Source: Ctenosaura bakeri
Lineage: Eukaryota > Chordata > Lepidosauria > Squamata > Iguanidae
NCBI GenBank assembly: GCA_948474755.1
Contig: CAOLHI010000020.1
Span: 620,001 to 684,000, forward strand
Reading direction: 5' to 3'
Length of the DNA: 64,000 nt
Below the pieces are notes generated by a model. The model saw only the letters and a list, made by a program, of their open reading frames with translations, was not told the origin of the DNA and searched no databases. Shown here piece after piece: positions 43,711 to 55,805 of the stretch. Position 1 is the first letter of the stretch; the number at the start of each line of letters is the position of its first letter. Position numbers and translations under genes: made by a program.

Positions 43711-44132
43711 AGGGCCCTTTCCACAGCTTACCTTCTTGTGGCGACATCTGGTGGTGATCCTGGCAGTGGCTCTGCCAAGAACAGAACACGATGGCAGTGC
43801 TGCCCTCCACACAGGACTGGCTCCCTGCAGAAAGGAGCACGATGGATACGCCGCTTCCTTCTGCAGTGCAGCTGGGTCCTTTCCCAGGCTGCGCTGGGGG
43901 AGGAAGCACAGCCATTGTTGCCTCTTGCCCTTCCACAGGACAGGTAAGTGCGGGATGGTGGCATGATTGCGGATCATTGAAGCGGAAAACCCGTTAATGA
44001 TTCAATCCATGATCGCGTTGCCTGAGGACAGGAGAAGGACAGGACTGCAACAATGTCACGCAGAAGTGTTGTTGCGGCCCCATCCTTCTCTCGTCCCCAT
44101 GGTGGGATGGGAGGGTGCTGCAGAAAGGGCCT
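43711..44132. mobile_element. Possible DNA element with GGGCCCTTTC-type ends
   Basis: Left GGGCCCTTTCCACAGC and right GCTGCAGAAAGGGCC are inverted copies. The interior is GC-rich for this neighbourhood and has no recognisable gene. No target duplication seen, so the call is tentative. Confidence 0.4.
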
Positions 44133-45055
44133 CGGTCTTCCCCAGGTAGATATAATGCAGCCCATACTTCAAACATGTTCAGTGGACTGAGAATGAGCTG
44201 CAGGACCAACATGTCCTACTCTCTTTAGCAACGATTCTTGCTACTTGAATCAGTTAATTATAGTTAATGAACACATCAACATATGACAGCCACAGTTTGC
44301 TGTAAAGCATCGTTTTAAACCCAGATTTAAAACTGTTTAAAACTCTGATAAAAAGATAATATAACTGTTTAACTCACAAGTTAGCCGTGCCACACCTATT
44401 ATTTCCCCTGGGTAGGAAAATCCCAAATCATTTAACAGTATTTAACTCATGTTCACTAAATATATCTGCTGTTAGTTAAATCAAACAAGTGACAAAAGTG
44501 ACCTTTTGGGGACTAGGTAACCCTCTTAAAAGTTCTGGGAGCTATAGTCCAAAAAATTGACTTAGCCAAGCTCTGTCCAGAACTGATTTGTTTCTAACTC
44601 TGGAAGGCAAAGAGTCTCTCTCCCCTCACATTCTTTGGCAGTCTGTAGTGCCTCTTCCCCGCCAGTGACTACACAGAGCTCTCAGTGGAGGACTGTGGAA
44701 TACAGCCACTCTCCTCAGTTTGCATCAACTTGCCAATTACAATATTGTCTTGTGAACTGAAATCTAGACCACACCTTCATTATGCTGGACAGTGCTGCAT
44801 AAATTGTGCAAAGACAACATGTAGTTATAAGCTAGATACTCTCCACACTCTCTGTAAGAGCATATTTGCCCCAGCTGATTCTCCCTTGCCATCATGGTGT
44901 GTATAAAAAAACAGTAGCAAAAACCAGGGGTAGTATAGTCCAGATCTTATCCCCTGCCTCATAAACAGATATTAGTTTTGCCACAATGTCCCTAATGCTC
45001 AAATGATCCTTCACCATTCTCACAGCTTTTTAACAAATGTGATTGTTCACATATC
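44133..45055. other. Intron 5, unassigned
   Basis: No exon or repeat except a short repeat-D piece near 44535-44565. Confidence 0.4.
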
Positions 45056-45059
45056 CATC

Positions 45060-46004
45060 TGTTACCCTGTGTATTGGGGGGTCCCAGGAGGGGCGCCCAG
45101 ATTGCCAAATATAAATACAAGTTGGGGGAATTTAGCTGGAGCACTCTCTTGGCTAAGCGAGAGGCAGGGTAACTTTAGCGAGATCTTTAACCCTATGTAT
45201 ACGGCTTCAGGTCAGGGAACAGGCATGCAAGTTTAAAGTAACCAAAAACAACAGTTTTATTGAAAGATAAACAGAGAATAAAACAACACACACACTAACT
45301 AACTGGAAAGCAGAATTGGAGAGCATAGGGATGGGTAATACGACACCTGGTCTCGTTGTCCTGGAGGGGAAGATGGGGTTCCGAAGAAGAAAGCTCAGCG
45401 TGGCTGGCTGAGGGGAGTTCCTTAGACAAACCAGCAGCAAGGTGGGATGGCAGTCCAAAGTAGTCCAAAGAGGAGAAGCAGACTCAGTTATGGAGAACTG
45501 AGGAGAAAACTTCACTGGACAGAGCGGCAGCAAGGCTGGATGGAAGTCCAGAGTGATCTGAAGACCGTTTGGAAATGCGGGGTTTTTATAGGGGAGTTTG
45601 TGCCTACCGGCTATGGCAAGCCAGGTGAGAACAAAAGGAGTTTAGCACTAGACAAAGGATTTGGCAAAGGTCAAGTTTGCATGATTGGATTTGCTCTTGA
45701 TGACAATAGCGTGGCCGGTACATTGATGGCCCAACATAAAGGAATGGCTTGGCTGAGAGCCGTGCCACTATTGTGGAGTTTGCAGATGGAAGTTCCCTGA
45801 AGCTACGAGCGAGGCTTGAGTTGCTGGCCTCAGTGGGGTCTGGAATGTAAAACCATTAGCAGCCGCACTCTGTCTGTGCTTGTCCAGAGAACCTCACAAA
45901 CACGTGGAGTGGGGTGGCTGGAAAAAGGTCAAGCTAAGGCCGAATTGCTTGATATCAAAATTATATCTGGGGTCCTCACCCACAGTGCCATAGCAGAAGT
46001 AACA
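45060..46004 (-). mobile_element. Solo LTR of an endogenous retrovirus-like element, 945 bp
   Basis: Ends are TGTTACCCTG and GAAGTAACA (inverted TGTTAC/GTAACA), with the 4-bp target duplication CATC at 45056-45059 and 46005-46008. Read on the minus strand there is a TATA box (TATAAAAA at 45583-45590) and, about 325 bp later, AATAAA (45256-45261), giving U3-R-U5 order. No gag/pol/env sequence is present, so internal DNA was lost, probably by recombination between two LTRs. It lies in the same orientation as the host gene. Confidence 0.85.
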
Positions 46005-46309
46005 CATCCAACATTACCCACAGGCTCCACCTGCCTACTACATATTTATACAGCAAGATCTTAAGATCCTCCTTTTAAAAATAGTTTTAATACTGACCAA
46101 GGCAGACCAAACATACCAACATGCACCACATATAAAAACCAAACAAATGTGCAAATGTGCATACTTCACTCCTAGGTCATGAGGCAATTATTTAACAATT
46201 ACACAAGACTACTCTCCTTGTTACTAGCATCTATATTATTGTTGTATGGAGAGGCATACATTTTACACTTAGTCTTCAAAATAATACACAAAAGAATAGC
46301 ATAATACTT

Positions 46310-46425
46310 GCAGAACCACTGATCCTCCAGTAGCTTTGGCCTACAACTACCATGCTCCCTCATCACTGGCCATGCTGACTGGAGCTAATGGAAGTTGTAG
46401 GCTAAGGGTCCACACTCCTGTCCTA
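46310..46425. repeat. Dispersed repeat D
   Basis: GGCCTACAACTACCATGCTC pairs loosely with GCTAATGGAAGTTGTAGGC, with CACTGGCCATGCTGACTGG between. Confidence 0.6.
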
Positions 46426-46758
46426 AGGCTCTATCTTCTCCTACTATAACATGATATAAAAGGATATTTGAAACTTGGTACCTCCTGAATAATGTTGTAC
46501 CAAAGGATCTAATTGTTAGTACAAACATTGCTATGAATCTCTTTCTTACAATAAATTAATACATCATACGTATCTTCTACCTAGACTTCATGACTGTTTT
46601 ATAGTGATATGTGATGCATTAGTAATGAGTAGCACTATATAGATCACAGTCTATTGCACATCTCTTGTGTATCTGACACACAATCAATTCACTTTTATGT
46701 AAGTTATTCAAATCCGCCACTGCTGCTACTACTGCAGTGGGGTCTCAGCTAAATGAAA

Positions 46759-46971
46759 TTAGTTGGCCCTTCATATTCACAAGTTCTGTATCCACAGATT
46801 CAACCAACTATGGCTTGAAAATGTTTTTTAAAAAATCCAAAAAACAAACTTTGATTTTGCCTTTTTATTATAAGTGACACCATTTTACTACACCATTTGA
46901 GCATCCACAAATTTTGGTATCCACGGGGGATCCTGGAACCAAATCCTAGTGGATACTGAGAGCCCCAGTAT
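46759..46971. mobile_element. pogo/Tigger-like non-autonomous DNA element
   Basis: Left end AGTTGGCCCTTCATATTCAC, then TCTGTATCCACAGATTCAACC; right part GAGCATCCACAAATTTTGGT, ATCCACGGGGGATCCTGGAA and TGGATACTGAGAGCCCCAGTA. This is the inverted-end layout of Tigger-type (pogo clade) elements known from mammals. TA follows the right end. Assigned from memory of the family consensus. Confidence 0.6.
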
Positions 46972-47355
46972 ATGTGAATTCTAATTGATATATACATATT
47001 CTACTAAGCATAAGGTTAATTACCATGGGCATGGTGCTGTCCAAATCAAGCACTTTTAAATGGGAGACATTTAATAATGGCTTCCCCTTTCCAATAAACA
47101 ACAAAGAGATTAAACATACTCAACTTTGGCCATAACATACAAATTTAATAGGGACCCTAAATTCTAAATCAAAATATAAAATATCACAACAAATAGATCT
47201 AGTTAATGATGCATTAGGATTAAATTACCTCAATAGATTGTAACTGAACATGAGCAAGCTTTGACATGCCAAGCTTTCAGCTCATCCTATTCTTATCCTT
47301 TATACTGCCAATGCACTGCTAGTGGTGCAGTTATGGCAGCATTGTGCATCCTGAC

Positions 47356-47900
47356 CAGTGGCTTATCTAGGCTTGCCAGCACCTATGGCAAGCCTGGAAA
47401 TGTCACCCCTAGGTGCTGCCACCACTGCCTCCCCCTGCACTGGGCAAGGAAGGACCCCACTGGGGGCAAGGGGCATGGTGGGAGCAGGTGGGGCAGGGGG
47501 GATGGCAGCTGGTGAGAGGGCTGCTGCGGCCACTGTCCCCCAGCCAGGAAGGACCACAGCGGGGGTGGGGCCACAGTGGGCAGAGGTGGGGTAGCAGTGG
47601 AGTGGTGGCAGGTGACGGCAGGGCTGCAGCAGGGAGGGGTGGAGCAGTAGCAGCAGTGAGCTGGGGCCATGATGGGCAGCGGGGGGCAGGCAGGAGAGCT
47701 GCTGCTGCTGCCGCTGCTGCTGCCTCCCACTTGGGAGGACCCCGGCGGGGGGTGAGGCTGTGGCAGACAGGGGTGAGGTGGTGGCAGCAAGCAGCAAGCC
47801 AGGCCTGGGCAGAAGACTGGGGGGATCCCACTTTTTGGTGTCCCCTGGCATTGGCATCTGGAGCTTGTGCCCCAGTTGCCCCACCCTTGATACGCCTCTG
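47356..47900. mobile_element. GC-rich hAT-like element, 545 bp
   Basis: Left end CAGTGGCTTATCTAGG and right end CCTTGATACGCCTCTG are inverted copies. Flanking ATCCTGAC and GTCCTGCC agree at 6 of 8 bases. The interior is very GC-rich with CTG/CAG repeats (about 47698-47730), and creates several long but meaningless open frames (up to 207 codons). Confidence 0.7.
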
Positions 47901-49506
47901 GTCCTGCCATTACAGTAACATCTTCTGCTGGCACAGCAGAATTTAACAGTGATTCTAGCAGTCCAACTACTATAATGTAAGGATTATAATGAGGGGATGA
48001 GATCATATGCTAAAATATGTGAAAATAGAAACTGTTTATTACGAGTTGGATCCAGGGTTATTCTATCATGAATGGGAGGGCTTCTGGTATTCGTGAAACA
48101 GACTGAAGTCGAAGCTGCTACTGGAGAAAGGAACATGATGCTTCTCACAGTTCCAGAGGGTCTGTCTATTCCTAAGAGTAGCTTTTCGGTAGGCTGGAGG
48201 GGAGAAGGAGTAACTAGCAAAGGCTATTTTCTCCTGCAGCCGACAAGACTATAACATGAGTACAGCTCCACTAAAGAGAACCTTTGATTCAAACCAATTT
48301 ATGTATTACATTGTGATATGGATCTTTTTTGCGCACTAATCTTGCTTTGACTTAGAATGTAAATTGGTATTTTATATTTCATAAATTTCAAAATGTGATG
48401 CACAGGTGGAGAGCAGAAAATATATGATTTATTTTTACAAAAGAAAAAGGAAACTTCTTCCATGAGGAACAGTAGTTATGCTAAGGTTTGGCCCTCAGAG
48501 CAGACAGAGCAGAAAGAAGGGGGCCTATATTGTAAATAGCAAATTGGCTTCTCCAACTCTTCCTTGCTGTAAAATGTTGCAAATTCAATTCTGAAATGTC
48601 CAAAAAAAAAAAAAAATAAAATATTATCATGAGACAGTGTCTTTGACTGCCTTGCCCTTATTTACCCAAACTCTGAAAACCAGTAATGATCTTCTTTTCA
48701 TCTGAGCAGCTAAATGTTAACACTGACTTGTGAGAAACAAAATCTTAGTTTTGAACTACCACCACTCGTCTCTGCCGAAAGCTGGTAAACTTTGTGCCTC
48801 ATATACAGGCTGTTGCAATAAATGATTTATTTTGGTCAGGTTTGTAATAAAATAATACCCCCTAATAATATTACTGATTCATCATTTTTTAAAAAAACTA
48901 TTTTGTTCAAATTCTTTGGAGAAAGAATTATGTGCAACTACTCACCTCTGGTCATTATTAGAAAATAAATAATACCAATAATCTACATTCAACTGTCATT
49001 CCCAACTGGAGTGCACTCACTGAATCAACAGGAACTTGGTTAGCCAACTCCTAAGTTAGTTCTATAGATTCAACAAGTGTACTTTAGTTGGGACTAACAC
49101 TGAAGTCCCAACTGAAGAAGACTGAGTGACTGAAGAAGATTGATATAAGCCATTAAAAATCTATAGACTCCATCAGAAACATTTATTTAGCTAGTGTAGA
49201 CTTTTCCTAGTCACTCCTGGTGAATAATACTTGTCTCTAAGCAAATAGGCAATAAAATGTCTGGAATGGGCAAAGAGGAATTTCTTTATTCCTTTCACGT
49301 TACTAATTTAGCCTGATTAACTATGAAAAATAGACACTGACAGACTGGCCATCAAATGTTTTAGTAGTACTATTAACTTCGGAAGACTAAACTGAAAGTC
49401 AGGCAGTGGCTATTATTTAAATAGCTGTAAATGTTCCCTGACAAAGCCAAAATTACAATTAAGTTTGTTTAGAACCCTCTTCAAACCCGCTTTCTGTGTA
49501 TACTAA

Positions 49507-49581
49507 ATATGTGTGCGTGCGTGCGCGCATGTGTGCGCACGCGCATGCGCACGCACATGCATGCACACATGCATGCATGTG
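49507..49581. repeat. 75-bp uninterrupted alternating purine-pyrimidine tract
   Basis: Every base alternates purine/pyrimidine, with GTGCGTGC, GCGCGCATG, GCGCACGCGCATGCGCAC and CATGCATGCATG blocks. It is rich in CG and CA/TG steps, the type of sequence that adopts Z-DNA, and is partly self-complementary. Confidence 0.9.
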
Positions 49582-49761
49582 GGAGTGGTGGGAAAATTTA
49601 TGCTTATCAGTGCTATCCCAAATGCTGTATGTTCTGTGAATGCACACAGAAGCCTCCTCCAGTCATCAGACATGTGAGATCAGGGAAAGGATCAGTAAGT
49701 ACAGTCTTTACTTTTCCTTTCATAATTTTTGTACACTGAACAGGGCTATACTTTCTGGAGA

Positions 49762-49985
49762 GTGCCAACATGGTGTAGTGATTTGAGCATTGAACTAAGA
49801 CCCCGGAGATGAATCCCTGCTTGGCCATGGAAACCCACTGGGTGACCTTGGGCAAACCATACTTTCTCGACCACAGCGGAAGGCAAACCCCCTATGAACA
49901 AATCTTAACACTGAAACCTGGCGATAGGTTCACCTTAAGGTCACCATAAGTTGGAAATGACTTAAAGGCACACAACAACAGCTAC
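49762..49985 (+). mobile_element. tRNA-derived SINE (family 1), near full length
   Basis: ACATGGTGTAGTGATTTGAG (A box), ACCCACTGGGTGACCTTGGG body, AACAAATCTTAACACTGAAA, tail AAGGCACACAACAACAGC. Confidence 0.88.
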
Positions 49986-50329
49986 TACTACTAGTTTCCA
50001 GAGAATGAAGTGAGCTTTAAATCACTGTACCTGTTGCGTGGGGGGGGGGGAAGGAAAGCCTAGATCTCTAGAAACTGGACTGTTCAGGACATTTGAGGGG
50101 GAAAGAGCAGTCTTGGGAATAAAAAAAAAGGGACATAAGCACATAGTAGTATCAACCAGGCATGCTGAGAATAGGAGAAAAATCTAAATTAGCAAGAGCC
50201 ATACTAATGAGGTTTTCCTGCATTTTCAAGATAAAAATATTTTAAAGTTTTTGATTTATTTTTTTTTGGTTGCTTCATTTTAAACCATTTAATTAATAAA
50301 ATTTCATCTGGATATGGTTAATTTATTCA

Positions 50330-50520
50330 TTTCTGTTTGTTACATCCCATCTTTACTTCAGAAGGTCAAGGCAACATACTTGGTCCTCATTCCAATGTTT
50401 ACCTTCACAGGAACTCTGTGAGGTGGGTTATCTTCACATGACGCAGTGAGCTTCAAAGCCAAGTGGGATTCAAACTGCTTCTTCTCAGTCCTAGTCTAAC
50501 TACTGCACTATGCTAGTAGT
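50330..50520 (+). mobile_element. L2-like repeat body
   Basis: TTCACAGGAACTCTGTGAGG, GTGGGTTATCTTCACATGAC, GATTCAAACTGCTTCTTCTC, CTAGTCTAACTACTGCACTA: the familiar 'aactctgtgaggtgggtta..ggattcaaac..' segment of L2/LINE-derived repeats. Confidence 0.55.
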
Positions 50521-51106
50521 ACAAAGAAGCAACATGGCAAATTCAAGTAACCTCATGAACAGTATTTCTTTTGGTCATTATGAGAAGTTAGCTAGCCAGG
50601 TTAAACACCTCATGCTAGATTCCCTCACCCACAGCCACCAGTGGGCCAGGCGAAGCTACAGCATGATATGACCATGGAACAGAAAGAGCTAGAAGCCTAA
50701 ATAAAGAGGAATTTAAGAGACAACTTCAGATTAAATTCTGTAGCAAGCAGTAGTCTCCAAAGCAATCCTAAAGCCTTGTCACTTCTTATTTGATCAGAGC
50801 TTTTGACCAATTCACATCAAAGATGATCTGGAAGGTAGAGGGAATCATGGATAAAAATATTAACTGCTTCTTTCTTATACCTTCTCTGTGCAAAGTAATT
50901 TGCAAAACCCTAAATTTGTTGCCATAGTAAAGTATGGGATTTCAGGGATGTCATTGGATTGTTTTTAATGCTGGGGGAATAGCTAGAAAATTAATAGTTT
51001 AGAATTATAACAGCATCAGATTTCCAGCAGCCCCATAATCCCGTCCCCGTAATCTTCAATCTAACTCTCTCAAAGGGGTACAGAGTCCTGAGGTTTTCTC
51101 ACCTAC

Positions 51107-51209
51107 CTTGGGAAACATTTGCTCACTTTCTTGATGGGTCTGCATCTGTTTACCTTCCCGATGAGTTGGAGGCTGGCAAGTATCTGTAGACCGCAGTGAA
51201 GACACTGTG
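51107..51209 (-). CDS. Unnamed minus-strand gene, exon 5
   Basis: Two tandem AG acceptors occur (GACAGAG); only the second keeps the frame from exon 4, joining AG|C into Ser. Then 34 codons: TVSSLRSTDTCQPPTHREGK, QMQTHQESEQMFPK. Donor AAG|GTAGGT. Ser/Thr/Gln rich and probably disordered. Confidence 0.72.
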
Positions 51210-51459
51210 CTCTGTCACAAAAATTAGCAAGAAGGAACACCAGATGATTAATATTTATTGATCAGCATACACAGAAAACGGCCTGTGTTCAAATACATAT
51301 GATTTTTATGAATTTTTCTCAAATCAAAAAGTTCCCAAAGATATAAATAACCAACACAGAGAGCAAAATTAACTTATGAGTTTGTATGAAAGAATGAAAA
51401 TATATTGATGAATAACCCTAACTGCTTTAGTTTATCAGAGTTAATGTGCATGTTTGCAT

Positions 51460-51485
51460 ATGTGTGTGTGTGTGTTTGTGTGTGT
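51460..51485 (+). repeat. (TG)n microsatellite
   Basis: Directly visible. Confidence 0.85.
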
Positions 51486-51983
51486 ATTGCATTCAAGTGA
51501 CCCTGAATGATACAACCCATCTGGCTAATCAAAGCATGCCTGCTTCTATCATAGAAGCAAAATGAATAAAGAACAAGGAAAGAACTATGGGTTACATCCA
51601 GGTTCAGCTGCATACAAGTGGGCTGGTTGGAAAAGGCTTCCACACACCATGCACAGAGATGACTGAACAAGCTTTTGAATGGGTAAGATATGGGTCACAT
51701 ATTCCCCAAAATTAGGCAAAGGCCCTATCTAGAAGTAGAGGCCATTCATTCATCAATTCAACCCTTGACTTAAAATATTTGATTACCTAGTTAACTGAAT
51801 GTACTTGAATGTACATGCTTTTTGTGAACATGACCTCCAAATGCAGATCAGGGAGAGAATACGTAAAACATGGCAGAAACAAAACTTTATGCTATACTAG
51901 TGAATACGTCTGCGAGATGTTGGAGATAGGTCTCTAGAGAAAATGACGGCAGGCCTACTGACACAATAGGCCACTTTGTCTTA

Positions 51984-52161
51984 GGTCATTTCCGCACTAG
52001 CCTGTTATAGCACTATTATTCCACTTTCAACATCCTATGGAATCCTGAGGTTTGCAGTTTAAGGACAGGCTTCAAAAGTCCCTCCCTAAACTGCAAACCT
52101 CAGGATTCCACAGGATGCTGAAAGCGGAATAGCTCTATAACAGGTTAGTGCGGAAATGGCC
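51984..52161. mobile_element. Full-length MITE-A, 178 bp, in intron 4
   Basis: GGTCATTTCCGCACTAGCCT to GTTAGTGCGGAAATGGCC; TTA at 51981-51983 and 52162-52164. Confidence 0.9.
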
Positions 52162-52164
52162 TTA

Positions 52165-53912
52165 ATCTCACAAAAGGTGGTACTCTGGAAAAGTGACTTT
52201 TTAAGACTATAATTCTCAGAATCTGCTGCACAGTATGACCATGGGAGGAAGATGGGAGTTTTCTTTTTAAAAAATCACTTTTTTGAGCTCTGGGAAAATA
52301 TTATATGAAGGCATTCCTTTGGAAATAGAAGTTACCATTTTTGATTGTTAGCATTCTGGAAACTATGTAGAAATATATGGCATCATCGAACTTAAACATG
52401 TTCAGTCTACTAATCTTGAGAATTAAATATCAACAACAGTTTCAAGAGCTTTAGGTGGGCATTACATAAGGAAGTGGAAGCAAAAGCAGTGCAAATGATT
52501 CATGCATCCTCTTTTATCTTCCTATGTGACAAAAAAATGGGATGCATTAAGCACTACTTGGGAAATTCTCTTCATGCAGCCACTGAGCCATGTGGAAGCC
52601 AGTTCTGATAGGGTTGTTCTCTTGGCTGCAGTACATGTGATGTATGAATATTGCTAACCATGTGGCTAAGGCCAGCTGGATAGGTATTTTTACATATTCG
52701 CGAAATCACAGCAAGCACACAGGCTTTATCATAATCTGGAAAGAAAGTACCTGTATAAGCCAAATAAGATTGCAAAATTAATTGAAATGTCAAGATAGGT
52801 TTAACATTGTAAATGTGCAGCACAGATTTGTTTTCTTTTCAGTTGAATTTTAATACCATAGTAGTACTAATGCTCAAGTTGTAGAAAGGAGCTAGTTGAA
52901 TTTTTAAACGATACTCTTTGCATACTGAAGAGACAGTACACTGAAAATTGTGTGGTAAGTTTATGAGTCTAGGTTTTGTGTTACAACCAATCTTAAGTCA
53001 CAAGACTATTGTATCTTGACTCTCAATCCATGTACAAACATCTTAAACAAGTTGTTTAAGCAAAAGCCAGCTGAACAAAGAGAAGACCATATATTACTTT
53101 TCCTGAATGTGTGCCACATGCTTGCCATCTATTTTACTGTTACTCTGTAAGCAGTAAACATCTCTCAGAAGTAATCTCTATTCCATTCACCCCATAAATG
53201 TACTAACAGAGCTGAAAGAAATTAATCCCAAAGCCCATGTACCTAGCAATAACCCAAGTTCAGTATGTTGTGATATTTTTAACATAACAGTTACAAATTG
53301 TTATAAAATTACAAAAATTTAACAATATTTGACAAATGTGAAGATTAAAGATTGTTGCAGTCAAGATATGAGATCACCATGACATGAATGAAGGTTTAAG
53401 TGATTGCTGCAGAAAAAGAAAAAAAGTATTCTAGAAAATCTGAAAAACTAACAGCAAAATTGAATTAGGTCTTCGAAGAATGGGCCAGGAAAGGGAAAGA
53501 GTTGCATCAAGGGTTACATGTTGAATTGCATTTTGAAGAGTGGCAAACACATATGAGAAACTTTCAACAAAAAAAGGACTTTATCACCTCTGGATTCAAA
53601 CAGAAAATATGATGAGCTATTTAGGAGAATATATTGGGGTGACAGTTCTAGGAAAAGGTTTAGCTTTGAACAGAACGGGAAGATCAAAGATAAGAAATTA
53701 AATGCGGATGTAAAATGTAGCCACAATGGTGAACAAGACTGAAAATGTTGAGAAAGAGAGGGTAACCACCAGATGGCAAAGCAATGCATCCTGCAGGATC
53801 TCCCTCCAAGGACTGGGAAGAAGTAAAGCAATAAAATTATCAGAAGAAACTGAGAAGGAATGGCTCCTGACTTAAGAAAGAATCAGGTAGATAGTCATCA
53901 GGAACAGATGAT
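52165..53912. other. Intron 4, nothing recognised
   Basis: No exon or named repeat in this 1.7 kb. The same applies to 49986-51106 (apart from the L2-like piece) and 51210-51980. Confidence 0.4.
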
Positions 53913-54112
53913 GGGCCTTATCACACTACACTTATAGCGCTATTACTCCATTTTAACTACCGTGGAATCCTGGGATTTGCAGTTTGGGGAAAGGCATTGA
54001 GAATTCTCAGCCAGAATGCTGTTGGACCTCACCAAACCACAAACCCCAGAATTCCACAGAATGTTGTCATGGCAGTTAAAGTGGAATAATAGTGCTATAA
54101 GAGTGTAGTGTG
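53913..54112. mobile_element. MITE-B, about 200 bp
   Basis: GGGCCTTATCACACTACACT left, TAAGAGTGTAGTGTGACA right. Arms contain GTGGAATCCTGGGATTTGC and its complement; the loop has GAATTCTCAGCCAGAATGC. Differs from MITE-A in its ends and in the GGCAGTTAAAGTGGAATAAT segment. Confidence 0.78.
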
Positions 54113-55695
54113 ACACTGCTGTTAAGCCACAGGAGTCCAAGAGGGAAATAATACAAGGACAGAATGATCAGCAGAGTATGAAGTATGGTGCTACTAATAC
54201 TGATCACTCCGTTCTCTTCAACCACAGGAATAAGAAAAATGGAGACGAGATCTGTCCAGGACAATCAATTGGAAATCTTTAAACTTTCACTCTTAACTGA
54301 CTGGACTGAATTAAAATCAAATTGATTAAAATTCATGAAATGCATAAGACTAATGTTTGGAAATTAAGAAAATACGAGGCACCAGTCAGGTTTTTCAAAG
54401 ACAGAAGGAAAATAAATTAAGAAAGATTATATGTAATCTACAACAAATTAAAAAAGCACAAAGTACAGAGAAATTTATATATACTGCATATATATACTGC
54501 AAGCAGCAAGGTCTCATGAGCAGCAAAACATTTAGGACAGTTCAAAGAAGGGACCTGGAAATAAATGAACAATATGCCAATTCTGAGATGAGAAATCAAT
54601 GACCCAAATCATCAAATCCAGTCAATTGCTTAAGTCTACCATTTCCAGTATAGTAATTTCTCTTAAGATACAGGGCAAAGAAGAAGAAAGTACAAAGACT
54701 ACACACCACTGAACCCACAAGAAAGGACTATGGCTTGCAGTATCTGTTGGATGCCCAGATATCTTTACATAGGGCAAGCTTCTATACCGTAATAGCACTA
54801 AGACTTCAAAAGAAATGGCCACGGAGAAAACAGAACTAAAAAAAAAAAAAATTCCAAACATGTTAAATGCTCTTTTAAAAATGTTTCTTTTCTGATGTTG
54901 TGTTGATGAACTTCCCATATTAATGTAAACACACTCTTTGGTTTCTCTTAAGATTTCTTTCATGACAGATTTTTGCACTAAGCAGTCAAAGTGTGCCAGC
55001 ACTGGAGTGAGCGATATTGTCAGGTGTTAGCTGCAGCACTCTGATACATCCTTGAGAACTAGCACATCATTAGTGATACCTTCACAACTAAATGTTCAGG
55101 ACTTAGGTCATATGACTGACAAAGCTAAGTATCTAGCCTCTTCTTAAATATTTCTTGCCGTAATTGTTTAGATGGTGTTCTGACAATCTAAATTTGAACT
55201 CGTTGTATACATGCATGTAAGTCTATATCTGAACAACTGAGATGTTTCCTAATATATGAAAATGTAATTCATTTCACAGGGCAGTCAAGTTCTACGTAGC
55301 CACCCAATTAACAATCACTTTGCGCTAAAGCAAATGACAGGGCATGGTGAAATGCAACAGTTGATGATTTAGACATGTAGTAGTTTGTATCTTCCTGAAT
55401 AGATCTGTAGAATTCACAAATGTATTGTACAAGTAGTATAAAAATGGTGTCAGGAGTCTACAGTTACATGTGAATGAATGCTTAAGTATTCTCTGTGCCT
55501 ATTAAACTCAGCATGCTTGGACCCATGAATCACACAGGAAATAATACAATAGGATCAAAACTTTTCTATGTATGTCATATAATAAATACACTTGACTTTT
55601 AAACATATCATTATTTTACTTCTCTTTTCAGTTCTACAACTTCCTTGAGTTGACTGGAAATGCTTCCACGTACAAGTGAGGCAGAATATTCTTAC
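54113..55695. other. Intron 4, right part, nothing recognised
   Basis: No exon or repeat identified. Confidence 0.4.
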
Positions 55696-55805
55696 CTGGG
55701 AGCCAGATTTGCAAGTGGAAAACTGAGAGTTTGCACCAATGAATGACTTGTCTGCACAAGTTGCTGTAAATCTTCAAGGCTTACTAATTTTGGTGGGTTG
55801 AGTCC
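55696..55805 (-). CDS. Unnamed minus-strand gene, exon 4
   Basis: Acceptor ATTGTGTGACAG, donor CCCAG|GTAAGA (strong). 36 codons plus two bases: GLNPPKLVSLEDLQQLVQ, TSHSLVQTLSFPLANLAP. Phase 0 in, phase 2 out. Confidence 0.75.

Larger units (their letters stand above)
46009..49506. other. Intron 5, remaining parts unassigned
   Basis: Outside repeat D, the Tigger-like and hAT-like elements (46009-46309, 46972-47340, 47909-49506) I see no exon or repeat I can name. Confidence 0.4.

Noticed and set aside
43967..44149. Small open frames at 43.5-44.2 kb on both strands
   Set aside because: They lie in palindromic repeat C and the adjoining GC-rich block; no start context, motif or splice sites.
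47383..48006. 207-codon open frame on the minus strand
   Set aside because: It lies almost wholly in the GC-rich hAT-like element; Pro/Ser/Ala-rich low-complexity output from repeats.
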